Translations under genes and position numbers: made by a program | NCBI RefSeq assembly: GCF_025685685.1 | Contig: NZ_JAGSYH010000003.1 | Span: 310,001-374,000, forward strand | Reading direction: 5' to 3' | Source of the DNA: Acidicapsa dinghuensis | GTDB taxonomy: Bacteria; Acidobacteriota; Terriglobia; Terriglobales; Acidobacteriaceae | Length of the DNA: 64,000 nucleotides | In this document: piece after piece, positions 50,557-60,195 of the stretch | Numbering within the stretch: position 1 is the first letter of the stretch | Layout: every line of letters starts with the position of its first letter | Notes under the pieces: model-generated | Database searches by the model: none | What the model was told of the DNA's origin: nothing | What the model saw: only the letters and a program-made list of their open reading frames with translations

Positions 50557-51489
50557 CTAGCGAGCGCCGGGATCGAGGATGGTGGCTGACTCAATTGGCG
50601 AGACGCGCGGTGCATGCGAGGGCGAGGTGGGATCGACGTAACTCTTGTAGACGGAGATATGGAAGCAGGCCTGGCGGAACTCCTCTTCCACGTCGATCTT
50701 GCCCTGCTGCTCGAGGGGGATGAGCCAGGCGCGAATCCAGCCGATTTCGCGTGCGGAGAGGCCGGACTTGCCGATGTCGATGGTGCCGCCGGTGAGATGA
50801 GGGGACGCGATGTCTCCATCTGCAGCCGCTGCGTTGCCGTTGATACGGCGGAGTTGACGCTGGTACTCGACGGTGCGAACAGCCGAGGTGACCTCAAGCG
50901 AGTGGCCAGGGAATTTGGCGGCGTGTGCCTGGGAGAAGTCATGGAGGAACTGAGCTGTCCATGGACGGCAGTAGCGGTGGTTTTCGGGCAGGTCAGTATT
51001 GACGGAAAGAGCCGCTGACACTGGCACAGGCACGAGAGACCCCGAGGCTATGCGATTTTCCAGGTCGGTTTCATCGAGGATGCGCTCAAGGCCTTCGGCT
51101 TCGGCCATCTCGTTCTGGTGAACGAGCGACTCGTGCGATCCACGAAGAGGCGAAGGGATATTGAAGCGAACCTGCCGGAACTCAGCGGTCTGGTAACGGG
51201 AGTTGCGCGAGCGGCTGCGGTATCCGTAGCTGGTGCGAACTTCCGATCTCGCTGGGCTATATGTGGTGCGAGGACGGCGGGTGCTCGAAGCAATGCGGCG
51301 AGTGGCTGAAGAGCTGTGCCGACGCGAGGATGCGGCCGCGGTTTTCTTTGTGGATTGGGTGGAGTGCGCGTGAGCGCGGGCGTGACGATGGGCTGGCGCA
51401 GCAAAAGCGGTGCCTACGACACTGAGAACCAGGGCAAGACCGGCAGCTAGCGCGGTCCAAAACGAGATGAAAGACGAACGTCGCATCAA
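50557..51489 (-). CDS. Secreted M15-like (DUF5715) peptidase-like protein
   Basis: 310 aa. Signal peptide (FWTALAAGLALVLSVVGTAFAA), then a strongly basic His/Arg/Ser/Thr-rich linker of about 75 residues, then a globular domain (about 130-295). The domain has LEVTSAVRTVEYQRQL, SPHLTGGTIDIG and CFHISVY. These give the His, Asp and second His pattern of M15 D-alanyl-D-alanine (zinc) carboxypeptidase-type folds, acting on peptidoglycan. The domain matches DUF5715 by recognition. Not fused to a cell-wall-binding domain; the basic linker may hold it to the envelope. Own terminator. Confidence 0.72.
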   Translation of the reverse strand: MMRRSSFISFWTALAAGLALVLSVVGTAFAAPAHRHARAHAHSTQSTKKTAAASSRRHSSSATRRIASSTRRPRTTYSPARSEVRTSYGYRSRSRNSRYQTAEFRQVRFNIPSPLRGSHESLVHQNEMAEAEGLERILDETDLENRIASGSLVPVPVSAALSVNTDLPENHRYCRPWTAQFLHDFSQAHAAKFPGHSLEVTSAVRTVEYQRQLRRINGNAAAADGDIASPHLTGGTIDIGKSGLSAREIGWIRAWLIPLEQQGKIDVEEEFRQACFHISVYKSYVDPTSPSHAPRVSPIESATILDPGAR

Positions 51490-51639
51490 AGGGGGACTTC
51501 TGCGAGGGTTCGCGGAGAAACCTGAGCAGTATCAGTGTACTAGACGGGTTGCGCGGAGAAAGGTGGCGAGATTGGTGCCGGGAGGTCTGATAATCAGCGA
51601 GATTTTTGCTGCAGTTTACATAGTTTCCAGAGGGCAAAC

Positions 51640-51670
51640 AAAACGGGCATCCGAGATGGATGCCCGTTTT
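51640..51670 (-). terminator. Terminator of gyrA
   Basis: Perfect 13-bp stem, arms AAAACGGGCATCC (51640-51652) and GGATGCCCGTTTT (51658-51670), loop GAGAT. On the minus strand GTTTTGTTTGCC follows the hairpin. Confidence 0.9.
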
Positions 51671-51697
51671 GCTTGTGGCTTATGAGTTGAAGTTGAG

Positions 51698-54526
51698 CTA
51701 CGAAAGCAGCGTACCCTGGTCGTCTTCCTTGATCTCTTCGGCGGGGATGACGACAGCTGCTGCGACCTTGTCTTCTGCTTCGAGATCGAGAAGCTTGACG
51801 CCCTGGGTGGAGCGGCCCGCCTTGCGGATAGAGGTAGTGTCGATGCGAATGATCTTGCCGAACTGGCTGATAGCCATAAGTTCGCTGGTCTCATCGACGG
51901 TGAGGACGTTCATGGTTTTGCCGACTTTGGTGTTGGCCTTGAGGTTGGCGACACCCTGGCCACCTCGAGCTGTCAGGCGATACTCATCGATGTCGGTGCG
52001 CTTGCCGTAGCCGTTTTCCGTGACGGTGAGGATGAGGGTCTTGGGAACACCGAGCTTTTCGTCGAGATCCTTGAGAGCTTTCCACGAATCTTCGCAGGCC
52101 TTTTCGGCGTTGCGCTCGGCGGTCTTGAGCTTTTCGTCCTCAGGGCTGCCGTTGCGGCGGGCTTCGCGGGCGTGCTGCAGGGTATCGTGCGCCTGCTTTT
52201 CGGCGTTGCGCAGGGCTTCGAGCTTTTTCGTCTGGTTGGTCTTTGCGGCGAACTCGTCGCGGATCTTTTCGCGAGTGGAGTCGCAGTCCGTGACGGCGAC
52301 GCCGATCACCTGGTCACCCTTCTTGAGTGAAATACCCTTGTTGCCGGCGGCGTTGCGGCCCATAGGACGAAGACCAGCGCCGCTGCGCTCGGGATCATAC
52401 TTCTCGTCGAAGCGGATGGCCATGCCTTCGCGTGTGGCGAGGAAGATGGTCTGACCGCCGTTGGTGATGGCGGCTTCGATGAGATCGTCGTCCTTCTCGA
52501 TGGCGATGGCGATGATGCCGCGCGCCATGACATTGCTGAAGTCCTTGAGCGGCGTCTTCTTGACAATGCCGTTGCGGGTCGCAAAGAGGACGAACTTACC
52601 TTCCTCTTCGAGGTCGCGGATGGCGAGAATGGTGATGACCTTTTCGCCAGGCTGAAGACTCAACAGGCTTTGGATCGACTTACCCTTACCGGCTGCGCCG
52701 ACGTCGGGGATCTCATAGACCTTGAGCCAGTAAACGCGGCCTGTGTTGGTAAAGCAAAGCAGGTAGGCGTGCGTGGAGTTGATGATGAGCTGCGCGACGA
52801 AATCTTCATCGCGGGTTTTCATACCGGTGCGGCCCGTGCCGCCGCGCCGCTGCTGGCGATAGGTGCTGATGGGCGTCCGCTTGAGGTAGCCCTGATGGCT
52901 GACGGTGACGGCGACCTGCTCATCAGCGATGAGGTCTTCCATCTGAAGCTCGGCGGTTTCGTCGACGATGACGGTGCGGCGGTTGTCGCCGTACTTGTCG
53001 CGGACTTCCTTGAGCTCTTCGACGATGACTTCGCGGAGGCGGGTGTCGCTGGAGAGGATCAGCTCGTACTCGGCGATCCTGCGGCGGATCTCGGCGAGCT
53101 CGTTGAGGATTTCATCGACCGAGAGCTGGGTGAGGCGATAGAGCTGCAGTTCGAGGATGGCATCGACCTGGCGATAGGTGAGACCACGCTCTTCGCCGGG
53201 CAGACGTTCACGGTCGAGATTGACGACGATCTCGGTTCCCTGCCCCCAAATGTAGAGATTCTCGCGAGCTTCGGCGCGAGAGGCCGATCCACGGATGATG
53301 CGGATGACAGTGTCGAGATTGTCGAGGGCGATCTTGTAACCCTCTAAGACGTGCTCGCGCTCGCGGGCCTTGCGCAACAGGTAGACGGTGCGGCGGCGAA
53401 CGACGTCGATGCGGTGATCGATAAAGCTGCGGATAGCATCGACCAGAGGCAGCTCCCTCGGCGCGCCGTTGACGACCGCGAGGAAGATCATGGAGAAGCT
53501 GTCCTGCATCTGGGTGTGCTTGTACAACTGGTTGAGCACAATCTCAGGCTGGGCGCCGCGTTTGAGCTCGATGACGATGCGCATGCCGTCACGATCGCTT
53601 TCATCGCGGACGTCGCTGATCTCATCGATGATTTTTTCGTTAACCAGGTCGGCGATGCGTTCAATGAGTTTGGACTTGTTGACCTGGTATGGAATTTCGC
53701 TGACGATGATGGCTTGCTTTTCTTTCGTCAGGTTCTCGGTCGCCACCTTGGCGCGCATGAGGAAGCGGCCGCGGCCAGTTCGGTAGGCGTCGGCGATGCC
53801 GCTGCGTCCGAAGATGAAGCCGCCGGTTGGGAAGTCTGGCCCCTGAACGTGTTTGAGGACGTCAAGGAGACCGGCGCTGGGGTTGTTAACCAGGTCGATG
53901 GCCGCGTTCAGTACTTCCGTCAAGTTGTGCGGCGGAATATTGGTCGCCATGCCGACGGCGATGCCATTGGAGCCGTTGACGATAAGCGTGGGAAAGCGTG
54001 TAGGCAGAACGGAGGGCTCGGCAGTCGACTCGTCGTAGTTGGGGACGAAATCGACGGTCTCCATGTCGATGTCGGCGAGCATTTCGCCAGCGATGCGTTC
54101 GAGACGACACTCGGTGTAACGCATAGCCGCCGGCGGATCGCCGTCGACGGAGCCGAAGTTACCCTGACCGTCAATGAGCGGATAGCGCAGTGAGAAGGGT
54201 TGCGCCATGCGCACGAGGGTGTCGTAGATGGCCGAGTCGCCGTGGGGATGGAAGACACCCATGGTTTGGCCGACGACCTTGGCGCACTTGGTGTACTTCT
54301 TGTTGTGCTGCAGGCCCATCTCGCTCATGCTGTAGAGCACGCGGCGATGGACGGGCTTGAGGCCATCGCGGACGTCAGGCAAAGCACGGCCGATGATCAC
54401 CGACATCGAGTAGTCGAGATACGACCGGCGCATCTCCTCTTCAATGTTGATGGGGATTACGTTGGAGCCACCCGGAGGAGTGCCGCCGGCTTCGAGGGGG
54501 AGTTGCGGATTCTGATCGTCTGCCAT
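51698..54526 (-). CDS. gyrA: DNA gyrase subunit A with extra coiled-coil-like insertion
   Basis: 942 aa (E. coli 875). The N-terminal breakage-reunion domain has the quinolone region [19 protein letters not shown] (residues equivalent to Ser83 and Asp87 are the sensitive-type Ser and Asp). The catalytic tyrosine is in [11 protein letters not shown]. The C-terminal beta-pinwheel starts with the GyrA box QRRGGTG, where the usual Lys/Arg is Thr. About 75 residues (about 750-826, e.g. [36 protein letters not shown]) are inserted in the C-terminal domain. Gyrase introduces negative supercoils. ATG 54526. No gyrB in the window. Confidence 0.96.
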   Translation of the reverse strand: MADDQNPQLPLEAGGTPPGGSNVIPINIEEEMRRSYLDYSMSVIIGRALPDVRDGLKPVHRRVLYSMSEMGLQHNKKYTKCAKVVGQTMGVFHPHGDSAIYDTLVRMAQPFSLRYPLIDGQGNFGSVDGDPPAAMRYTECRLERIAGEMLADIDMETVDFVPNYDESTAEPSVLPTRFPTLIVNGSNGIAVGMATNIPPHNLTEVLNAAIDLVNNPSAGLLDVLKHVQGPDFPTGGFIFGRSGIADAYRTGRGRFLMRAKVATENLTKEKQAIIVSEIPYQVNKSKLIERIADLVNEKIIDEISDVRDESDRDGMRIVIELKRGAQPEIVLNQLYKHTQMQDSFSMIFLAVVNGAPRELPLVDAIRSFIDHRIDVVRRRTVYLLRKAREREHVLEGYKIALDNLDTVIRIIRGSASRAEARENLYIWGQGTEIVVNLDRERLPGEERGLTYRQVDAILELQLYRLTQLSVDEILNELAEIRRRIAEYELILSSDTRLREVIVEELKEVRDKYGDNRRTVIVDETAELQMEDLIADEQVAVTVSHQGYLKRTPISTYRQQRRGGTGRTGMKTRDEDFVAQLIINSTHAYLLCFTNTGRVYWLKVYEIPDVGAAGKGKSIQSLLSLQPGEKVITILAIRDLEEEGKFVLFATRNGIVKKTPLKDFSNVMARGIIAIAIEKDDDLIEAAITNGGQTIFLATREGMAIRFDEKYDPERSGAGLRPMGRNAAGNKGISLKKGDQVIGVAVTDCDSTREKIRDEFAAKTNQTKKLEALRNAEKQAHDTLQHAREARRNGSPEDEKLKTAERNAEKACEDSWKALKDLDEKLGVPKTLILTVTENGYGKRTDIDEYRLTARGGQGVANLKANTKVGKTMNVLTVDETSELMAISQFGKIIRIDTTSIRKAGRSTQGVKLLDLEAEDKVAAAVVIPAEEIKEDDQGTLLS

Positions 54527-54601
54527 AGAAGGGGACGCGCACGAAGGGTGTCGAAAAAGGCTGAGAAATCAGGCGGTTAGGGCCTTCTGAGCGCTGACTT
54601 T

Positions 54602-54631
54602 ATTGTACCGGCTGACGGGGTGTTGCGGCAA
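54602..54631 (-). promoter_or_regulatory. Predicted promoter of gyrA
   Basis: On the minus strand TTGCCG (54631 to 54626) and TACAAT (54607 to 54602), spacer 18. Start near 54595 gives a leader of about 69 bases. The rest of the 304-base gap up to 54830 holds AT-rich sequence near 54640-54680 and no gene. Confidence 0.6.
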
Positions 54632-54830
54632 GGCGGAAACTGACAAATAAATCCTTATTTTACTTATATTTAGAGCCGGGATGCGATGAGCAGTTTTTCG
54701 GCCCGCAAAATGCGGGATTTTGAAGACGAAAATCGGCTCCAAAAGGCTTGCTGAAAAGGCTCAGGGATGAAGCATCAGCGAATCGAGGATGCGATATAAC
54801 TTACTTTTCGTAGACCGGACGCCGGCCTGC

Positions 54831-56042
54831 CTAGATGAGGCCGGGAAGACTGAGGATGCAGACGACGGCCTGGAGAGCAACGATGGCTCCGGCGGCGGCG
54901 ATGGCCAGGCGGCGGCGCGGGGAGTCGTAGGCATCAGCGAAGACTCCGGCGATGAAGGCGAGGAGAAACGGTACTCCCCAGAGGATGGGATTGCCGGGCA
55001 CGCCGGCCGTGATGACGCTGAAGAGCAGGATCGCAGTGAGGAACGGGGTGGTGTTCCCGAAGTAGAGCGTCTTGCGCAGCCCGAAGTAGAGCAGCAGGGC
55101 CGAAGCGGTTGCAACGACGATGCCTGCGTTGCCAGGCGTGGGGAAGAAGCGCTTTGCGGGCTGGAGCGAGAGGCCTAGCTGTGCTGCGTCGGAACGGAAG
55201 AGATAGCTGAAGGCGTCGGGAGAGAAGCCGTAGCAGGCAAAGAGGAGGATGAACGCTCCGACGGCGACGACGAGTAGCACGGGGACAATCTGGCTGCGGC
55301 GGCCTTCGGCGATCCAGAGCATGAAGACAAAGCCGGCGCCGAGCAGAAGCAGCAGAGAGGCAATATGTGAAGCCGCCGCAACGGCAAAACATACGGTAAG
55401 CAGGATGATGCGGGGACGCCACTTGCGGCGCGGTCCCTGCATGGCATGTGCGACCCCGATGCAGGTGTAGAGGCCGCCGAAGAAACCGAGCGCCGTGAGG
55501 ATCTCGGGATTTGGGGAGACGGAGGCGCGAAGGACCGCAGGCGAGAAGATGTAGAGCGCGAGAGCGGTGTATCCGCCGAGGTTGCCGAAGAGGCGGCGCG
55601 TGACCCACCAGAGAGAGCCGCCGAGTAGTAGTCCGGCGGCGATAAACGGAAGCCGGATGAGCAGGAGAACGTGGGTAAGCTGGTGGCGCATCTCCCAGGA
55701 AGAGATCTGGTCGTCGAAGGTCTGGACGACTTTGTCTTCGGGCTTGCGAAAATTGTCTGCAAAGCGTTCGTAAGCGAAGTTAAGGGTGAGCGGCAGGCCA
55801 GCGACGCGGTAGGCAAGGATGCCGTCATGGATGTTGCCGCATGAGGTGTAGTAGCCAGCGAGCGGCGATGGGCGCTCCCACATTTCGCGGCCACAACGCG
55901 CGTACTGGTAGTCGCGCTCAGTCAGAGTCTGGCGGCTGGTGAGCCAGAAGGCCTGAGCGAGAAAGATGAGCAGCATGCCGGCGGCTATGCGCTGGGGCAG
56001 ATTAAAGCGAAAGCGGCGAAGCTTTCCAAAGCGAAAAGACAT
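54831..56042 (-). CDS. Multi-pass membrane protein, GT-C-like
   Basis: 403 aa with about nine predicted helices. The first periplasmic-type loop has LTERDYQYARCGREMWERPS, an acidic motif in the position where GT-C glycosyltransferases (GT39/ArnT-like) keep their catalytic Asp/Glu. FADNFRKPEDKVVQTFDD and LTHVLLLIRLPFIAAGLLLG follow. The long open frame upstream of ATG 56042 reads as low-complexity sequence and overlaps the 123-aa gene, so I do not use it. Donor and acceptor unknown. No clear ribosome site. Confidence 0.55.
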   Translation of the reverse strand: MSFRFGKLRRFRFNLPQRIAAGMLLIFLAQAFWLTSRQTLTERDYQYARCGREMWERPSPLAGYYTSCGNIHDGILAYRVAGLPLTLNFAYERFADNFRKPEDKVVQTFDDQISSWEMRHQLTHVLLLIRLPFIAAGLLLGGSLWWVTRRLFGNLGGYTALALYIFSPAVLRASVSPNPEILTALGFFGGLYTCIGVAHAMQGPRRKWRPRIILLTVCFAVAAASHIASLLLLLGAGFVFMLWIAEGRRSQIVPVLLVVAVGAFILLFACYGFSPDAFSYLFRSDAAQLGLSLQPAKRFFPTPGNAGIVVATASALLLYFGLRKTLYFGNTTPFLTAILLFSVITAGVPGNPILWGVPFLLAFIAGVFADAYDSPRRRLAIAAAGAIVALQAVVCILSLPGLI

Positions 56043-56220
56043 GAAGAAGGACTGGTTCCTGAACCAGTTTATCGGAGCGGCCAGGGCAGCTGACCGGAAT
56101 GCGGACCGCTGCGTGCCGTGCAGCCGGATGTTGCAACACTGCTGCAACATTGCGCTGCTGACGCAATAGCCGCTGCTGTGCCGATAGATTACATGGAGCC
56201 GTTGTTCCGCCAACGACACT

Positions 56221-56592
56221 TCAGAGTATGGGCGAGGAAAACCAGCGGCCGACGATGACGCCTGGGTCGTCGATATGGTTGTAGAACATGATCTTTGCCT
56301 GTGGCGCGAGCGAGTGGGCCACATCGATGATCTGCTCCATGAAGTAACTCATGGCGGGATTGCCGGCTACGCCACCGCCGATCAGCACACCATGGCATGG
56401 CCGAGAGCGCAGCCGATGTGCGAAGGCGTCGAGGCCAGTCTCAGGTGAAGCATGGTGAATTTCGTAACTGTAGCCAAGGTCGCGCATACGCTGCTGCAGA
56501 TCGCTGAGCCGCTTTGCGATGATGGAGCGATCGTCGACCGGGATGATGGGATGGTCGAGTGGAAAGCCGATGTGGACGATGTGTATCTTCAT
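56221..56592 (-). CDS. Hypothetical 123-aa protein
   Basis: 123 aa. Alternating beta/alpha pattern MKIHIVHIGFPLDHP, IIAKRLSDLQQRMRDLGYSY, PCHGVLIGGGVAGNP and AKIMFYNHIDD suggests a small Rossmann-like fold, with GGGVAGNP as a possible phosphate or nucleotide loop. No named family recognised. It starts 18 bases after the dienelactone hydrolase gene on the same strand and is probably cotranscribed with it, so it may assist the same pathway. Confidence 0.6.
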   Translation of the reverse strand: MKIHIVHIGFPLDHPIIPVDDRSIIAKRLSDLQQRMRDLGYSYEIHHASPETGLDAFAHRLRSRPCHGVLIGGGVAGNPAMSYFMEQIIDVAHSLAPQAKIMFYNHIDDPGVIVGRWFSSPIL

Positions 56593-56610
56593 GGCGGTGA
56601 CGCTGCTTGC

Positions 56611-57357
56611 TCAATTCCCAAGGGCGAGCTTGCGTTGGAAGAGATCGAGGGCGAGGCCGAAGCACTGGCGGGCAAGCTCAGGGTCGTAACGAGGGCCTTC
56701 GTCGCGCAGGAAAGCGTGGGCTCCGTTGACCTCGTGCCAGGTGAAGGTGACGCCGACTTCGTTGAGGCGGTTGAGCACGGCCATGCGGCCTTCCAGGGGG
56801 ATATGCGGGTCTTGGCGACCCCAGACCATGAGCAGCTCGCCTTTGGTTTCGGCGACGCGGTCGATGGAATCGTCGTGCATGCCTTTGCCTAGCGAGCGCT
56901 TGTGGATGTCGGTGGCGTAGAAGCAGACGGTGGCGCGCACGTCGGAATTGAAGGATGCACGGAAGGCGAGATGGCCGCCGATGCAGATGCCCATGGCTCC
57001 AAGTTGGCCGGTGCAGTCGGGGCGGCCGGTGAGGTGGTCGAGGACGGCGCGGGCGTCAGCGTCGTAGCTCGCTAATTCTTTCGTCGTTTTGAGATCGTTG
57101 CCGCGGTCGGTGCCTGGTTTGTCATACGCGAGGACGGTGCCCGGAGCCTCGAACTCGTGGTAGATCTCGGGCATGGCGACGATGTAGCCGTGGCCGGCGA
57201 AGATGGCAGCGATGCGGGCTACGGGGCCTGTGATCTGGAAGATTTCGGAGTAGAAGACGATGCCGGGGTATTTGCCTGCGGCTGCGGGCTTGACGATGTG
57301 GGTGCGCATGGAGCCCCAAGGCGTGGTTAGCTCGACTTGTTCTTCTACGACGATCAT
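56611..57357 (-). CDS. Dienelactone hydrolase-family protein
   Basis: 248 aa from ATG 57357, with GGAGG nine bases upstream; the frame further upstream overlaps ruvB and is not used. Cytoplasmic alpha/beta-hydrolase with GICIGGHL (nucleophile Cys), YPGIVFYSEIFQI, GYIVAMPEIYHEF and a C-terminal NGAHAFLRDE for the His. Catalytic Cys in place of Ser is the hallmark of dienelactone hydrolases. It is divergent from ruvB (117 bases between starts). The 123-aa gene follows. Confidence 0.88.
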   Translation of the reverse strand: MIVVEEQVELTTPWGSMRTHIVKPAAAGKYPGIVFYSEIFQITGPVARIAAIFAGHGYIVAMPEIYHEFEAPGTVLAYDKPGTDRGNDLKTTKELASYDADARAVLDHLTGRPDCTGQLGAMGICIGGHLAFRASFNSDVRATVCFYATDIHKRSLGKGMHDDSIDRVAETKGELLMVWGRQDPHIPLEGRMAVLNRLNEVGVTFTWHEVNGAHAFLRDEGPRYDPELARQCFGLALDLFQRKLALGN

Positions 57358-57474
57358 GATGACGGTCCTCCGGAGGCATTGCGAGTTCACTGTAGCACTC
57401 CGGATACAGGAGTTGGGCGCGGTCCACAGGCGGCGTTGCTCTGTGGAGAGCCATACCGATAGACTTCCCACAGC

Positions 57475-58515
57475 ATGGTGCACAATCCGAAAGACGATCC
57501 TGAGCGGCTGGTGAGCGCGGCGCGCGCCGGCGAGGAAGATGGCTTTGAGCTGAAGCTGCGGCCACGGTGGCTGCGCGAGTTCATTGGGCAATCGAAGGCG
57601 AAGGAGCAGTTGGCGATAGCGCTGGAAGCGGCGAAGTCGCGCGGCGAGGCGCTGGATCATGTGCTGCTGTTTGGGCCGCCGGGCTTAGGCAAGACGACGC
57701 TGGCAACGATTATCGCCAACGAGATGGATGTGGGTTTTCAGCAGACTTCGGGGCCAGCCCTGCAGATTCAGGGTGATCTGACGGCGATTCTGACGAATGT
57801 GCGCGAAAAGCAGGTGCTGTTTCTGGACGAGATTCACCGGTTGCAGCCGGTGCTGGAAGAGAAGCTGTACACGGCGCTTGAAGATTACAAGCTGGACATC
57901 ATCATCGGGCAGGGACCGGCGGCGCGGACCCATGTGATGGAGATTCGTCCGTTTACGTTTGTGGCGGCGACGACGCGACCGGGCCTTTTGTCTTCACCGC
58001 TGCGGTCGCGATTTGGGATTCTGCTGCGGCTGGAGTTTTATACCGAAGACGAACTGCGGATTATTGTGGAGCGCTCTGCTGAGGTGCTGGGGATTCCGAT
58101 TGATGCGGATGGGGCGGCTGAGATTGCGCTGAGGTCGCGTGGGACGCCACGTATTGCGAACCGGCTGCTGCGGCGTGTACGTGACTACGCGCAGGTACGC
58201 GGGACAGGAGCGATTGACCGCGCGACGGCGCATGCGGCGCTGACGATGCTGGAAGTGGATGCGCATGGGTTCGATGACATTGACCGGCGGCTGATGATGA
58301 CGATTATTCAGAAATACGATGGCGGACCGGTGGGGATAGGCACGCTGGCGGCTACGCTCGCTGAGGACGTGGACGCGCTCGAAGAGGTGTATGAGCCGTT
58401 TCTGATTCAGATTGGATTTTTGGATCGGACGCCGCGTGGGCGTGTGGCGACGCGTTTGGCGTATGAGCATTTTGGCATTGGGATGCCAAACAAGCAGTCG
58501 CAGCTATTCTCCTGA
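57475..58515 (+). CDS. ruvB: Holliday junction branch-migration helicase RuvB
   Basis: 346 aa. Walker [10 protein letters not shown], Walker B LFLDEIHR, sensor/arginine-finger region [16 protein letters not shown] and C-terminal winged helix ([21 protein letters not shown]). RuvB hexamers pump DNA through the RuvA-bound Holliday junction. Start [14 protein letters not shown] is followed by the usual RuvB N-terminus. No ruvA or ruvC is adjacent. The start has no Shine-Dalgarno; a possible -10 TAGACT (57460-57465) lies only nine bases upstream, so the leader may be very short. Confidence 0.97.
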   Translation: MVHNPKDDPERLVSAARAGEEDGFELKLRPRWLREFIGQSKAKEQLAIALEAAKSRGEALDHVLLFGPPGLGKTTLATIIANEMDVGFQQTSGPALQIQGDLTAILTNVREKQVLFLDEIHRLQPVLEEKLYTALEDYKLDIIIGQGPAARTHVMEIRPFTFVAATTRPGLLSSPLRSRFGILLRLEFYTEDELRIIVERSAEVLGIPIDADGAAEIALRSRGTPRIANRLLRRVRDYAQVRGTGAIDRATAHAALTMLEVDAHGFDDIDRRLMMTIIQKYDGGPVGIGTLAATLAEDVDALEEVYEPFLIQIGFLDRTPRGRVATRLAYEHFGIGMPNKQSQLFS

Positions 58516-58572
58516 GTCCGGCCGCGCAACCGCACACAACCAGATTGCAATCCAAAGGAAGTGAGGACGCTT

Positions 58573-59133
58573 ATGGCTCTTACGGAATCGACGATGCTCT
58601 CACTTGGCAGTACTGCACCGGATTTTGCGCTGCCGGAGGTGATCAGCGACAACATCATTCGTCTTGATGACTTTCGCGGCACGACCAAGGCGCTGGTTGT
58701 GATGTTCATTTGCGCACATTGCCCTTATGTGAAGCACGTGGAAGAGGGGTTGGCCACCTTCGGGCGCGACTACGAGGACAAGCCGGTCGGCATTGTGGCG
58801 ATCAGCAGCAATGACGCCGAGGCGCATCGCGATGATGCGCCGGAGTATCTCGCGAAACAGTCGGAGCGGCTGGACTTTACCTTCGACTATCTTTATGACG
58901 AAACACAGGATGTAGCGAAGGCATATCAGGCCGCATGTACGCCGGATTTCTATCTCTTCGATGATGAGATGCGACTGGTGTATCGCGGGCAGTTTGATTC
59001 GAGCCGGCCAGGATCGGAGGTTCCAGTGACTGGCGAAGATCTACGGTCGGCGCTCGATGCTGTGCTTGCGGGCCAGCCCGTGCCTGAGGAGCAGAAGCCA
59101 AGCATTGGATGCAACATCAAGTGGAAGACATAA
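58573..59133 (+). CDS. Thioredoxin-fold redoxin (AhpC/TSA-like, CAHC)
   Basis: 186 aa from ATG 58573; GAGG stands seven bases upstream. The GTG at 58561 would overlap the ribosome site. A redoxin fold begins LGSTAPDFALPEV and has CAHCPYVKHVE (CxxC), SSNDAEAHRDDAPEYL, and CTPDFYLFDDEMRLVYRGQFD. This is the common uncharacterised thioredoxin-family protein whose active site is CAHC; likely a peroxiredoxin-like or thiol-disulfide protein of the cytoplasm. It follows ruvB on the same strand and converges with galU. Confidence 0.85.
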   Translation: MALTESTMLSLGSTAPDFALPEVISDNIIRLDDFRGTTKALVVMFICAHCPYVKHVEEGLATFGRDYEDKPVGIVAISSNDAEAHRDDAPEYLAKQSERLDFTFDYLYDETQDVAKAYQAACTPDFYLFDDEMRLVYRGQFDSSRPGSEVPVTGEDLRSALDAVLAGQPVPEEQKPSIGCNIKWKT

Positions 59134-59134
59134 A

Positions 59135-59165
59135 AACGCGGCTCCATGGAATCGGGAGCCGCGTT
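59135..59165. terminator. Terminator between redoxin and galU genes
   Basis: Perfect 11-bp stem AACGCGGCTCC (59135-59145) and GGAGCCGCGTT (59155-59165). On the minus strand TTTATGTC follows, so it serves galU well; on the plus strand only GAATTG follows. Confidence 0.8.
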
Positions 59166-59181
59166 GAATTGATAGAGAAAT

Positions 59182-60057
59182 TTAGAGCGGCAGAGTCTTT
59201 AGATACTCGGCGAACTTGGAACCGAACTCAGGGCGCTTCAGTGCGAATTCGACGGTCGCCTGCAGCATGCCGAATTTGTCGCCAGCATCGAAGCGCTTGC
59301 CTTCGAAGGTGTAGCCGTAGACCTTTTCGGTTTTGAGCAATGCAAGAATCCCGTCGGTTAGCTGGATTTCTCCGCCTGCGCCGTGGGTGGTCTTTTCGAG
59401 CGTTTCGAAGACGCTAGGCGTGAGGATGTAACGGCCGATGATGGCCTGCTTCGAGGGAGCGGCTTCAAACTTCGGCTTTTCGACCATGCCAGTGCAGTTG
59501 TAGAGGCGCTCGTTGTGCGAATCTTGAGAACCGGCGAGGACGCCATAGGCACTGATGCCCGGACCGTCAATCGTCATGGTGGCGAGTACTGAGCCCTGGC
59601 GCTCGTTGTAGACATCGATCATCTGCTTGATGCACGGCGTTGGTGCATCAATGACATCGTCGGGAAGCAGAACAGCAAAAGGCTCGTCGCCGACGAGATC
59701 TTTGGCGCAGAGAACGGCGTGGCCGAGGCCCAGCGGCTCTTTCTGACGGACGTAGGAGATGCGGGCCATCGAGGATATCTTGCGGGAGATTTCGAGCAGC
59801 TCTTTCTTGCCCTTCTTCTCAAGCGTGGCGTCGAGCTCGTAGCTGATATCGAAGTGGTCTTCCATGGCGCCTTTGCCACGGCCGGTGATGAAGATAATGT
59901 GCTCGATACCGGAGGCGATGGCTTCTTCGACGCCGTACTGGATGATGGGCTTGTCGACCAGCGACAGCATTTCCTTGGGGATGACCTTGGTGGCGGGAAG
60001 AAAGCGGGTTCCCAGACCACCTGCGGGAAATACTGCCTTGCGGACTCGTTTGCTCAT
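59182..60057 (-). CDS. galU: UTP-glucose-1-phosphate uridylyltransferase
   Basis: 291 aa from ATG 60057, with AAGGAA eight bases upstream; 14 residues upstream of it are not conserved. Nucleotidyltransferase signature FPAGGLGTRFLPATK, then IPKEMLSLVDKPIIQYGVEEA, EPLGLGHAVLCAKDLVGDEPFAVLLPDD and YGYTFEGKRFDAGDKFG, all typical of bacterial GalU. It makes UDP-glucose for glycans and trehalose. Length matches E. coli GalU (302). Confidence 0.97.
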   Translation of the reverse strand: MSKRVRKAVFPAGGLGTRFLPATKVIPKEMLSLVDKPIIQYGVEEAIASGIEHIIFITGRGKGAMEDHFDISYELDATLEKKGKKELLEISRKISSMARISYVRQKEPLGLGHAVLCAKDLVGDEPFAVLLPDDVIDAPTPCIKQMIDVYNERQGSVLATMTIDGPGISAYGVLAGSQDSHNERLYNCTGMVEKPKFEAAPSKQAIIGRYILTPSVFETLEKTTHGAGGEIQLTDGILALLKTEKVYGYTFEGKRFDAGDKFGMLQATVEFALKRPEFGSKFAEYLKTLPL

Positions 60058-60195
60058 GCGGCGGATTCCTTCCTCAACGTAGTTTTCGGTCTGAGGCACG
60101 GTGTCAATGCCCCGTAATTAAACGATATTACCAAGGATTAGTTACTTTAGTTTATCAGCCGCCGAGCCGTCCTTTGCTGATATTCGGAAGCGGCT

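Noticed and set aside
53351..54193. 280-codon plus-strand open frame opposite gyrA
   Set aside because: Antisense shadow of the conserved GyrA N-terminal domain with no ribosome site or recognisable domain.
51698..54526. Quinolone-resistance substitution in GyrA
   Set aside because: The segment GDSAIYD keeps Ser and Asp at the positions equivalent to 83 and 87 of E. coli GyrA.
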